DNA from: Minicystis rosea
Lineage (GTDB): Bacteria; Myxococcota_A; Polyangia; Polyangiales; Polyangiaceae
Length of the DNA stretch: 64,000 bases
Direction: 5' to 3'
NCBI GenBank assembly: GCA_001931535.1
Contig: CP016211.1
Coordinates: forward strand, 1,082,501-1,146,500
The notes beneath the pieces were generated by a model, which worked only from the letters and a program-made list of their open reading frames with translations, did no database searches and was not told the origin of the DNA. Both the position numbers and the translations under genes were made by a program. Every line of letters starts with the position of its first letter. Within the stretch, counting starts at the first letter, position 1. Below are positions 8,980-17,092 of the stretch, piece after piece.

Positions 8980-8999
8980 GTCTTGCTCGGATGCAAGAC
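8980..8999. promoter_or_regulatory. Perfect dyad, likely LysR operator
   Basis: GTCTTGCTCGGATGCAAGAC is a perfect inverted repeat with 7-base arms and a 6-base spacer. It contains TTGC-N6-GCAA, which has the shape of LysR-type boxes (T-N11-A). It is centred in the 54-base gap between the divergent epimerase (start 8965) and LysR gene (start 9020). Confidence 0.6.
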
Positions 9000-9019
9000 A
9001 ACGCGCATATTCGCAACGT

Positions 9020-9973
9020 ATGACGGCAAAAACGCAAGACATCGAAGGGGCCCGTTGGGACGATGTCCGCGTCTTCCTCGCCGTGCGGCGCCACGGCAGC
9101 TTCGGCGCCGCCGGCGCGCGCCTCGGCATGGATACCTCGACGGTGAGCCGCCGCCTCGCCGCGCTCGAGGCGGCGCTCGGCGCGCAGCTCTTCGAGCGCT
9201 CGCGCGAGGGTGTCGTCCCCACGCGCCGCGCCGAGCTCGTGTTGCCCGCAGCCGAAGCGATGGAGGCGGCGCACGGTCGCTTCGCGCGCGACGCCTCGGC
9301 GCTCGACTCGACGGCCGAGGGGATCGTGCGCGTGAGCGTCGCGCCGGGGATGGCGGACAGCTTCGTCGCGCCTCTGCTCGTGCGGCTCCGCGCCCGCTAT
9401 CCGAAGATCGGCATCGAGCTCGATGCGTCGGTGCGTCCCCTCGATCTCACGCGGCACGAGGCCGAGATCGCGCTCCGATCGGTGCGCCCGCAGGGGGCCG
9501 ATCTGGTGATGACGAAGATCCTCACGTCGCGCTGGGTCGCGGTCGCGTCACCGGAGCGGGTGAAGGCGCTCGGGCGGATGATGAATTGGGAGGCCGAGCC
9601 GTGGATCGCGTGGGATCGCGATCTCGCGAGCCTCCCGCCGGCCCGCTGGCTCGCGCGGCACGTGCCCCACGCCGACATCGCGCTGCGCACGAGCCACTTC
9701 GCATCGCAGCTCGTGGCCGCGCGCGAGGGGCTCGGCATCGTGCTCGCGCCCGAGCCCTTCGCGCGCATCCACGGGCTCGTGCCCGTGAGCTTCGCGAGCG
9801 CGCTCGCCGCCTCGGCGGAGGCGTGGCCGTCGGACGATCTCTGGCTGGTCGGTCACCGCGCGCTGCGCGACGTGCCCCGCGTCGCCGCGGTGTGGAGCTT
9901 CCTCCTCGACGAGCTCGCGCTCATGGGCGAAGCCAAACGCCCCCGCCGGAGCCGCGCCGCGCGCTCCGGTTGA
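9020..9973 (+). CDS. LysR-family transcriptional regulator
   Basis: A 317-residue regulator of normal family length. The N-terminal winged helix (about residues 10-68: WDDVRVFLAVRRHGSFGAAG, STVSRRLAALEAALGAQLF) is followed by a periplasmic-binding-protein-like sensor domain (VRVSVAPGMADSFVAPLLVRL onwards). The start ATG at 9020 gives MTAKTQDIEGARWDD; the longer open frame upstream runs through the epimerase gene. Control of the divergent epimerase through the dyad at 8980-8999 is the natural inference. The chain ends with a short basic tail. Confidence 0.9.
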   Translation: MTAKTQDIEGARWDDVRVFLAVRRHGSFGAAGARLGMDTSTVSRRLAALEAALGAQLFERSREGVVPTRRAELVLPAAEAMEAAHGRFARDASALDSTAEGIVRVSVAPGMADSFVAPLLVRLRARYPKIGIELDASVRPLDLTRHEAEIALRSVRPQGADLVMTKILTSRWVAVASPERVKALGRMMNWEAEPWIAWDRDLASLPPARWLARHVPHADIALRTSHFASQLVAAREGLGIVLAPEPFARIHGLVPVSFASALAASAEAWPSDDLWLVGHRALRDVPRVAAVWSFLLDELALMGEAKRPRRSRAARSG

Positions 9974-9991
9974 ACCGCGGGCGCACGCCGT

Positions 9992-10744
9992 TCAGCGCAA
10001 ACACGAGACGACTTCGTCACACGTGGCCTTCGTGGCGCAATCGATCTTCATCTTCGTGGGGGCCGATTGGCATACGACGCCTGGATTGCCGCGGAAGGGC
10101 TCGTGCTTCATGCGCAGGCACACGCCGATGCGGGCGCAGCGGCCGATCACGTTGGCGTCCTCCGTGGGCAGCCATTGCCCGTTCGCCGGGATGATGGCGC
10201 TTCGCTTCGGCGCCCCCTCGATGGGGAGCGGCCCACAGTGGAGCTTGGGGCTGCACGTCGGCACCGTGCTCTTGTACATCGCTGCCAGCTTGTTGCACGT
10301 CGCGCCGTCGCGACACACGCCCACGAGCGCGAAGCCGTCCGGAATGGCGTACATGTCGAGCCGCACCTCCATGGGCCTCTCCGGCTTGCCCGGCCAATCG
10401 ACGATGTGGAATTGCGGGTTGGCGAAGAAGGCTTGTCGGGTCCAAGTCCAATCGTAGTCCCAACCCATCTTCTTCGGGGCCGTGGTCAACACCACGCTCG
10501 GCTCCTTGCAATCGTCGGGGATGGTCGAGAGCCCCTTCACGGGATAATCGATCTCCAGCGGCGGCGGGTCGGCCGGGCCGGGCTCGGCGGATGTCGCTGC
10601 GGCCGGCGCGTTCGGGGCTGCCGTCGCGATCGGAGCGGCCGACGGTGCAGCCGTGGGGCTCGGGGGCGGCGCGGGCGGCGGCTCGGTGGAGGCGGCGCAG
10701 GCGGAGAGGGCGAGGAGGGGAAGCGCGGAGACGAGGTTCTTCAT
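9992..10744 (-). CDS. Hypothetical Cys-containing lipoprotein
   Basis: A 250-residue protein with signal peptide MKNLVSALPLLALSAC (lipobox Cys16) and a Pro/Ala linker to about residue 60. The mature domain (from EIDYPVKGLSTIPDDC) has around ten cysteines in its C-terminal half, suggesting disulfides, but no family was recognised. It is the third gene of a minus-strand set with the 181-residue protein (33 bases upstream) and the di-heme cytochrome. It may serve the same envelope process. Confidence 0.78.
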   Translation of the reverse strand: MKNLVSALPLLALSACAASTEPPPAPPPSPTAAPSAAPIATAAPNAPAAATSAEPGPADPPPLEIDYPVKGLSTIPDDCKEPSVVLTTAPKKMGWDYDWTWTRQAFFANPQFHIVDWPGKPERPMEVRLDMYAIPDGFALVGVCRDGATCNKLAAMYKSTVPTCSPKLHCGPLPIEGAPKRSAIIPANGQWLPTEDANVIGRCARIGVCLRMKHEPFRGNPGVVCQSAPTKMKIDCATKATCDEVVSCLR

Positions 10745-10777
10745 GGCTCTTCGGGGAGAGGAGATATCGAGTCTGGA

Positions 10778-11323
10778 TCAATGCGCGATGATGGTGGGAC
10801 GGGCGTCGCCCGGGGGCCACGATTCGGAGATCATGAATGCCACCTCCGGGCTTCCGGGGCCGTCGTAGGAGTCGCCGAACGTCGACCACTCGAACATGCG
10901 GCGATCGCCGCGGCGCACGGGGAAGATCACCTCTCCGCCGTCCGGCACGCCGCCGCTGAAGTGAGGTGGATCGAGGAAGATGAAGACGCCTTCCCGCGCG
11001 CCGCCGAGGAGGGCAATCGACGACGTGGAGAGCGGCGAGCACCGGATCTTCATCCACTCGTGCAGCCGATAAGCGCGGCAGTTGGGAGGAAGCGCGTCGC
11101 TCAGCGTCACGGGGACGACAGGCTGCCACTCCGAAGGCTCCGGGCGAGGGGAGGGAGGATCGGAGAAGGGCAGGACGTCGAACCGCTCCACGGGCGCGCC
11201 GCCGTCGGGGGCGAGGAGCGTGGTGGGGCCGGCAGCGCTCTCGCGCGGGCGCGCAGCGAGCGCCGCGAGGATCACGGCGGCGCCGACCACGGCGCCGAAG
11301 AGGGGCTTTTCGATGATCTTCAC
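10778..11323 (-). CDS. Hypothetical membrane-anchored or secreted protein
   Basis: A 181-residue protein that starts at GTG 11323, five bases after a GAGG site. The GTG overlaps the TGA of the cytochrome reading frame (GTGA at 11320-11323), so translation is probably coupled. The N-terminus KIIEKPLFGAVVGAAVILAA is a single hydrophobic segment acting as signal or anchor. The remainder (FDVLPFSDPP, REGVFIFLDPPHF, MFEWSTFGDSYDGPG) matches no family I recognise. Context suggests a role with the cytochrome. Confidence 0.68.
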   Translation of the reverse strand: MKIIEKPLFGAVVGAAVILAALAARPRESAAGPTTLLAPDGGAPVERFDVLPFSDPPSPRPEPSEWQPVVPVTLSDALPPNCRAYRLHEWMKIRCSPLSTSSIALLGGAREGVFIFLDPPHFSGGVPDGGEVIFPVRRGDRRMFEWSTFGDSYDGPGSPEVAFMISESWPPGDARPTIIAH

Positions 11324-13517
11324 AGTGTCCTCAGGAAGGCGATGAGAGCCGCGCGATCCTCGCGCGAGAGGTGGCTCGTGTGGCCCATGCGATCGGCGTT
11401 CTCGTCGATGAGCTCTTCGAGGGTGGCGGCGCGGCCATCGTGGAAATAAGGCGCCGTCCCGCTCACGAAGAAGAGCGAAGGAGCCTTGAAGCGCTGGTCC
11501 GCCTCGTCCTCGAAGCCGATCGGCGGGGGGAGCGCGGGGGAGAGCCGATAGGCGACGCGATCGGTGTATTCGGTGGCTGGTACGTGGCAGCGCGCGCACT
11601 GCGTTTGGGCGCTGGAGAAGAGCGCCTTGCCGCGCGTCTCCTCGGGCGTGGGCGGGTGGACGTCGCGCGGGGCGGGACGAGGCCGTGACGAAGGAAGGGC
11701 GTCAGGTATTGCGCGCGTCCGAGCAGCTCGCCCTCGCCATAACCATGATCGGTTTGCGCGCCCCAACGATGGAGGCCGAAGCCCGCTTGTAGCCGGGCCA
11801 CCAAATCACGGCTCTCACCGTGCCAGCCATAAGGGCCATTGGCGGCGACGCGACCGGCGAGCATCGGTGTCTGTCGCGGCGCGCCGATGCGCTTGGTGCT
11901 CTGCACCGGCGCTTGATCGCCGTCACCGAGGAAGTTCGTGCCTTCGCCGGCGCGGCGCGTCTTGATCTTCACCTCGTGCCACACGTGCCCGTCGTCGCGT
12001 CCCTCGGGGTGGCAGCCGGCGCACGATACGCCGCCGCTCGTCACGGAATCGGTGGCGTCGTAGAAGATGCGCCGGCCCTTGTCGTCGGGCTCGCCGAGGA
12101 GATCGTCGGCGAGGTGGAGACGCGCGAGGCCGTCTTTGTTCTTGGCCTTGTCGTCCTTGTCGGCGGGCTTCGGATCGAGGGGCACTTCGATGACGTCACT
12201 CGTCGATCGGCAAAAGACCCAGAGCGTCGACTCGTCCGCGGACAGCGCGAGACCGCTGGGCGCGCCGCCCGAGCGCGCGACCGGGATCAAGCGATCGGGA
12301 TCGCGCCCCACCACCACGGTGCGATGCACGAACATGGTGGGATCGACGACGCGCGCGTCCATCTCCACGATCGCGTTGGTGCCTTCGCTCGCGACCAGGA
12401 TGGTCTGCGTGCGCTTGCGGTAGACGAGCGCGCGCGGCTCGGCGAACGGGGTGTGCTTGGCGCGCGGCACGTTGCCTTGGACCTCGTCGAAATTCGCCCG
12501 CATCTGTCGCGTGACGTCGGCGTCGATCATGGGCAGCCCGGGCTCGCGCTTGGGCGCGAGCGGAGTGTCGTCGGCGGTGAGCAGGACATCGACGGTGGCA
12601 GCGCCGAACCACGCGGCCTCCCCCAGCGCGCCGATGGCGTGGCGGGCCACGAAGAATCGACTGCCATCGGGCGAGAGCGCGGCCGCGTAAGCGAGCGTGC
12701 CGTCGAGCGTCTTGCCCGAGGGCGATCGCAGGGGCGATGGCGGCAGCGACACCGGCTTCGCGCGCGGCGGCCCGTTCAGATCGTCGAGCCTCGTGATGCG
12801 ACCACCGACGAGGTGCGTGACATACGCCGAGGCGCCGTCAGCTCGCACCACGACGGCGCGCGGCTCGCGCGCGACGTCGATGGACCAGAGCTTCTTCGCG
12901 GCGGCGAGATCGATCGCGGAGACTTGATGGGTCCATGCGGAGCTCACGAGCGCGGTCTTTTCGTCGGGCGTGACGGCGATGCCCCAAGCATCCGCGGGCA
13001 GCGCCACGCGCGCTTCCTCGACGAGGCCGGCTGCGGCATCGGGACGCATGACGAGCAGTAGACCAGGGCCCGTCGGTGACGCGGGCGCGCGGCTCGCGGC
13101 GACGCCGGGTTTGGGAACGGCGTCCTTCGGTGGGGCCGACGGCGGCGCGCCGCCCTCGCTGCGAATCGTCACGAGCACGCGATCGCCGACGGCCAGCACC
13201 TGCGCGGGGAGCCCGGGCATCGCGATGGTGGTGAAGGGCTTGCTCGCGTCGAAGGGCAAGGCAATCCGCCGCACGACACCGTGGTCCTCGTCGGCGACGT
13301 AGAGCGCATCGCCGGTGGGCGCACGCACGATGGCGCCCCCCTCGTGCGCGCTCGGCGTGCGTCGCTTGCCGCCGGCCTCTGCGGATGCGGTGGGTTGGGC
13401 GCTCGCAGAGGGCGACGCCGTGGTGCTGCTGGGCGCGGGCTTGCCCGACGTGCCGTTGTTGCAGCCGAGCACGAGCGCGAGCGCGGCGGACAAGACGATC
13501 ACACGAGATCGGCGCAT
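11320..13517 (-). CDS. Di-heme c-type cytochrome with YVTN-type beta-propeller, interrupted by an apparent frameshift
   Basis: The reading frame from ATG 13517 encodes a lipoprotein signal (VIVLSAALALVLGC), a propeller-like region (SPDGSRFFVARHA, LALSADESTLWVF) and a first heme site CAGCH. It then shifts near 11670-11685: the frame continuing to 11463 loses all similarity, while the -1-shifted frame ending at 11320 carries the expected PRDVHPPTPEETRGKALF, second heme site CARCH, and a cytochrome-peroxidase-like end (SGTAPYFHDGRAATLEELI). One missing or two extra bases in the GC-only run at the junction explain it. MauG/cytochrome c peroxidase-like proteins with propellers are known redox lipoproteins. 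It may be a true pseudogene or an assembly error. It heads a three-gene operon. Confidence 0.72.
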
Positions 13518-13629
13518 GGCGAATGGTCCATCGAACGAGGTGGTCGGGTCAACGCGTGCATCGCGGCCCCATATTCCGGCGGTTTCGTGGCTTGTGGCGG
13601 CCCATGGGCCGGTGCCACAATCCGCCGCC

Positions 13630-14307
13630 ATGAAGACTCGCCTCGCTCTCCTCGCGACCGCGCTTCTGCTCGGTTGCACCCAGACCCCGACGCCCGCGCC
13701 CGACGCGAAGCCGCAGGACCCGCACGCCACGACCACGGCGGCAGCGACCGCGGCCGCGCCGAAGGCCGAGGTCGGCAAGCCGGCGCCGGACTTCACGCTC
13801 AAGGACTACGAAGGCAAGACCGTTCACCTCGCCGATCTTCGCGGCAAGACGGTCGTGCTCGAGTGGTTCAACCCCGATTGTCCCTTCGTGAAGGCGTCGC
13901 ACACGAAGGGCTCGCTCAAGGATCTCGCCAAGCGCTCCACCGCGAAGGGCATCGTGTGGCTCGCCATCAACTCCAGCGCGCCCGGCAAGCAGGGGCACGC
14001 GCCGGAGCGCGTCGCCGCCGGCAAGCAGGCCTTCGGCATCGATCACGCGGTCCTCGTCGACGAGACCGGCGCCGTCGGTCACCAATACGGCGCCACCAAC
14101 ACGCCGCACATGTACGTGATCGATCCGCAGGGCGTGCTCGCGTACCGCGGCGCCATCGACAACTCGCCCGACGGCGAGGGCGACTCGCCCACCGGCGGCA
14201 AGCTGGTGAACTACGTCGAAGCCGCGCTCGACGATCTCGCCGCCGGCCGGCCCGTGGCCACGAAAGAGACGAAGGCCTACGGCTGCGGCGTGAAGTACGG
14301 GAGCTGA
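13630..14307 (+). CDS. Thioredoxin-fold redoxin (AhpC/TSA or TlpA-like) lipoprotein
   Basis: A 225-residue lipoprotein with signal peptide MKTRLALLATALLLGC and a Pro/Ala/Thr linker. A redoxin domain runs from about residue 50: KPAPDFTLKDYEGKTVHLADLRGKTVVLEWFNPDCPFV. The catalytic position has one cysteine (Cys84 in DCPFV) instead of CxxC, and a second conserved-looking Cys219 lies in the C-terminal AYGCGVKY. This pattern occurs in one group of AhpC/TSA-family proteins. It is divergent from the di-heme cytochrome (112-base gap), so both may belong to envelope redox chemistry. Confidence 0.85.
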   Translation: MKTRLALLATALLLGCTQTPTPAPDAKPQDPHATTTAAATAAAPKAEVGKPAPDFTLKDYEGKTVHLADLRGKTVVLEWFNPDCPFVKASHTKGSLKDLAKRSTAKGIVWLAINSSAPGKQGHAPERVAAGKQAFGIDHAVLVDETGAVGHQYGATNTPHMYVIDPQGVLAYRGAIDNSPDGEGDSPTGGKLVNYVEAALDDLAAGRPVATKETKAYGCGVKYGS

Positions 14308-14344
14308 TCCCGCGCGACCGGCTGCCGTCCATCTCGGAGCGCTC

Positions 14345-14797
14345 ATGAACGATCTCGCCACGAGCCCTGCCTTCGGCGTTTATTGCATCACTGCCGTCGC
14401 GCTCTGCCTCAACCTGCTCGGCCTCTGGCTCTACAGCGGCGTGGTGCGCGGCGGCACCAAGACCACCCTCAACCCCGAGGATGCCGTCACCGTCTCGCGC
14501 GGCGCCGACGTGGTGGGCCAGGATCCGCCCGGCGTGGCCCGTGTGCTGCGCGCCCACACCAATGCACAGGCGAGCATCCCGCCCTTTCTCCTGCTCGCGC
14601 TCCTGTACGTGATTCTCGGCGCCGGCGCGAAGATGGCGTGGATCCTCTTCGGCGGCTTCGCGTTTTCACGCTACGCCCATTCGGTCGTCTACCTCGCGGG
14701 CAAGCAGCCCTGGCGCACCATCTTCTTCGTGCTCGGCTGCCTGTGCACGTTGGGTGTCGTCATCGAGGTCGTGCGCCGCGCGCTCCCGCTCCTTTGA
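14345..14797 (+). CDS. MAPEG-family membrane protein
   Basis: A 150-residue protein with four hydrophobic segments. It shows the MAPEG hallmarks: a conserved RVLRAHTNAQASIPPFLLLA segment (the R-x-H-x-N-x2-E-like region), and RYAHSVVYLAGKQPWRT between helices 3 and 4. MAPEG proteins are integral membrane glutathione-dependent or related enzymes. The bacterial members are mostly uncharacterised. It follows the redoxin gene by 37 bases in the same direction and may be co-transcribed with it. Confidence 0.85.
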   Translation: MNDLATSPAFGVYCITAVALCLNLLGLWLYSGVVRGGTKTTLNPEDAVTVSRGADVVGQDPPGVARVLRAHTNAQASIPPFLLLALLYVILGAGAKMAWILFGGFAFSRYAHSVVYLAGKQPWRTIFFVLGCLCTLGVVIEVVRRALPLL

Positions 14798-14828
14798 GCG
14801 AGGTTCTCGGTCAGGATCCATGAAGTGT

Positions 14829-14873
14829 GACACCATCTCTCCAACGGGATGAGACCGTTGGAGAGATGGTGTC
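14829..14873. terminator. Perfect 19-bp hairpin between convergent genes
   Basis: Arms 14829-14847 and 14855-14873 are perfectly complementary over 19 bases with the 7-base loop GATGAGA. The element lies between the MAPEG stop (14797, plus) and the small lipoprotein stop (14971, minus). There is no U-run on either side, so it is not a canonical intrinsic terminator, though position suggests termination or 3'-end protection. Confidence 0.55.
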
Positions 14874-14970
14874 GGCCGAGATGCGATCTGCGCGAGGGAG
14901 CTCGCGCAGTTCTGTCAGTGAGGAGTGTCTCGAAAAGACATCTTCGCGCCGATGGGGCGCCGGCCGTCCT

Positions 14971-15393
14971 TCAATCGCACTTCACCAAGGCGCATTCGGA
15001 CGAGCACGAGGAGCAGACGCACGCGTACAGCGGATCGTACAGGCTCTTGGCGCCGGCGCCGGCCGCGTCGCACGCGGCGAAGCAGCCGTCGGTGAAGTCG
15101 TGTTGGAAGCACGTATTCGTGCACTGGAGCCACGTGCCGCACGTGGGATCGCCTTGGCAGGCGCTGGCCGCGTCGTGGCAGGGGGTGCCGTCGGCGTCGA
15201 ATGCCACCTTCACCTCGACGCAGGTGTTGCAGTCTTTGTTCGCGCCGCCGCCGGTGCCGGAAGCGCTGGTGGATCCGGTGCTCGCGGTGGAGCTGCTGGT
15301 GGAACCGCCGGCGCCCGTGCTGCTCTCTCCGCTCCCACAACCGATGACGAAGGAGACGCCGAACAGGACCATCCAGGATCGAATCGAATGCAT
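14971..15393 (-). CDS. Small Cys-rich lipoprotein
   Basis: A 140-residue lipoprotein. ATG 15393 has GGAG six bases upstream and gives the signal peptide MHSIRSWMVLFGVSFVIGC. A Ser/Thr/Gly linker of about 40 residues follows. The mature domain has 14 cysteines in about 85 residues (CNTC, CFQHDFTDGCFAAC, CVCSSCSSEC), so it is probably a disulfide-rich or metal-binding module. Similar short Cys-rich lipoproteins are common in myxobacteria and are uncharacterised. Confidence 0.8.
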   Translation of the reverse strand: MHSIRSWMVLFGVSFVIGCGSGESSTGAGGSTSSSTASTGSTSASGTGGGANKDCNTCVEVKVAFDADGTPCHDAASACQGDPTCGTWLQCTNTCFQHDFTDGCFAACDAAGAGAKSLYDPLYACVCSSCSSECALVKCD

Positions 15394-15891
15394 GGTGCTC
15401 TCCAGATCGCCCGCGCCGCGGGCGAAAGTTCGTGACGATGCGCACGCCACCAGGCGCTCTCCGCCTCGCGCTCCCGGGGAGCCGCGTGACGGCAGCGAGG
15501 TGACCTGCTCGACGGCTCATTCGCCGTCGCGACGCGATCCTTTAGCGGCGGCGATGATTTTTTCTGCGCGCGCAGGCGCCGCCGTCTCGACGGCGTGATC
15601 GATGATAGGTCGTCGACCACCACGACCTCGCGCGCCGTCGCGTGAGGCGAGGTGCCGCACCTTTCACCCCTGACGGCGCGCCTCCGGTGGTCCGTGAGCC
15701 AGGACGCGGTCGGATCGAGCAAAACGGGCTCGTTCCGAGGTCGCGCCGAGCCGGCCATTTCATGGGCCCACTGTCATTTCGCCGAGCCTCTGGGGAACGC
15801 ATTGATGGCGGGCGTGCATCACAGGCTTGACAATTCGCCTCGACGACGGCTCCGCTTCTCGTGGACCAGCTTGGCATCGAGGAGGAAGATC
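15394..15891. other. Divergent intergenic region of about 500 bases
   Basis: No reading frame here has a plausible start, signal or recognisable product on either strand. It must hold the promoters of the small Cys-rich lipoprotein (minus) and the lipoprotein at 15892 (plus). A TTGACA hexamer lies at 15827-15832, but no convincing -10 element follows at normal spacing. Nothing else was seen. Confidence 0.5.
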
Positions 15892-17019
15892 ATGCTCGAA
15901 CGACATCACATCGCGCTCGCGCTGGGCGCGCTGGCCCTCGCCACCGCCGCGTCTGCGTGCGCCGGCGGGAGCGACACCGTGCCCGGCACGGGGGGCAGCG
16001 CGACCACCAGCTCCAGCGGGAGCACGGGCGGCGGCACCACCAGCAGCAGCGCCAGCTCGGGCGGCGCCGGGGGCACCGGCGGCGCGCCGGTCAGCGCTTG
16101 CAAACCGTCGGACGACGTGGTGCTGGCGGTCAAGCAGCTCTACTTCGGTGACACGAACTGGGACGACACGATGAACACCACCGAAGGGTGGAAGCAATAC
16201 GGCCTCGACATCGACGGCAAGACCTCGGTCGCGACCTCGACCGACCTGTGCCTGCCGGCCGGCGGCGGCGCGGCGAGCGTCGCGTACCCCGACGCGCCCG
16301 GCGGCGTCGACAACTCGTTCGGCAAGAACGTGCTCCCCGTGTTCCTGCAGAACATTCCGATCCTCTCGCAGCAGGCCAACAACGCGCTCGCGAACGGGGA
16401 TTTCAGCATCCTCATCCGCCTCGTCAAATTGGGGCCCGGCGCGGAGCAGGGGAACATCCCGGCCAAGGTGTACGGCGGCGCATACCTCCCGACGACACCG
16501 TTCTTCGATGGCACCGACTGCTGGCCGGCAACGCCCGAGTCGCTCTCGACGCCCACCGACATCGAGTCTGCCAAGCTCTCGTTCCCTGCGAGCACGATGA
16601 CCCTGAACCGCTGGGACTCGGTGAGCACGGGTGATCTCGAGCTCACGCTCCAGCTCCTCGGCTTCCAGGGCAAAGCCATCATCCATCACGCGCGCATCGT
16701 GATGGAGCTCGACGCCGATCACAAAGGCACGCAAAAGGGCATCATCTCGGGCGTCCTCGACACCGAGGAGTTCGTCGCCGCCATCAATCAGCTGATGTTC
16801 GCCTTCGATCCGAAGAACTGCTCCGGCAACACGCCCATCGTGCAGGAGATCGACACCAAGCTCCGCCAAGCGTCCGACATCATGGCCGATGGCACGCAGA
16901 ACCCGGCGGCGACCTGCACCGGCATCTCCATCGGCCTCGGCTTCAAGGCCGCGGCGGTGCAATTCGGGCCCATCGGCGATCCGCTGGTGCCGCCGGCCGA
17001 TCCCTGCGCGACGCCCTGA
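15892..17019 (+). CDS. Hypothetical lipoprotein with Ser/Thr/Gly linker
   Basis: A 375-residue lipoprotein. The start at 15892 follows GAGGAGG by six bases and gives the signal MLERHHIALALGALALATAASAC. The linker to about residue 65 is Ser/Thr/Gly-rich. The mature part (VVLAVKQLYFGDTNW, WKQYGLDIDGKTSV, FGKNVLPVFLQNIPILSQ, KLSFPASTMTLNRWDSV) is acidic, with few cysteines, and looks like a globular mainly beta domain of a type frequent in myxobacterial proteomes. The family was not recognised. Confidence 0.82.
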   Translation: MLERHHIALALGALALATAASACAGGSDTVPGTGGSATTSSSGSTGGGTTSSSASSGGAGGTGGAPVSACKPSDDVVLAVKQLYFGDTNWDDTMNTTEGWKQYGLDIDGKTSVATSTDLCLPAGGGAASVAYPDAPGGVDNSFGKNVLPVFLQNIPILSQQANNALANGDFSILIRLVKLGPGAEQGNIPAKVYGGAYLPTTPFFDGTDCWPATPESLSTPTDIESAKLSFPASTMTLNRWDSVSTGDLELTLQLLGFQGKAIIHHARIVMELDADHKGTQKGIISGVLDTEEFVAAINQLMFAFDPKNCSGNTPIVQEIDTKLRQASDIMADGTQNPAATCTGISIGLGFKAAAVQFGPIGDPLVPPADPCATP

Positions 17020-17092
17020 TCGGGGCCGCGCCCGAGCGTGACGGGCCATGGGGCGCCGGGTCGCAGCGACGTGGAGACCACCCAGTTTCGCG

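Noticed and set aside
11463..11670. C-terminal part of the cytochrome frame ending at 11463
   Set aside because: It is out of frame with the second heme site CARCH, which lies in the adjacent frame; treated as a frameshift product rather than a real protein end.
15827..15832. TTGACA hexamer as a sigma70-type -35 element upstream of 15892
   Set aside because: No acceptable -10 element follows at 16-18 bases; a hexamer match alone is expected by chance.
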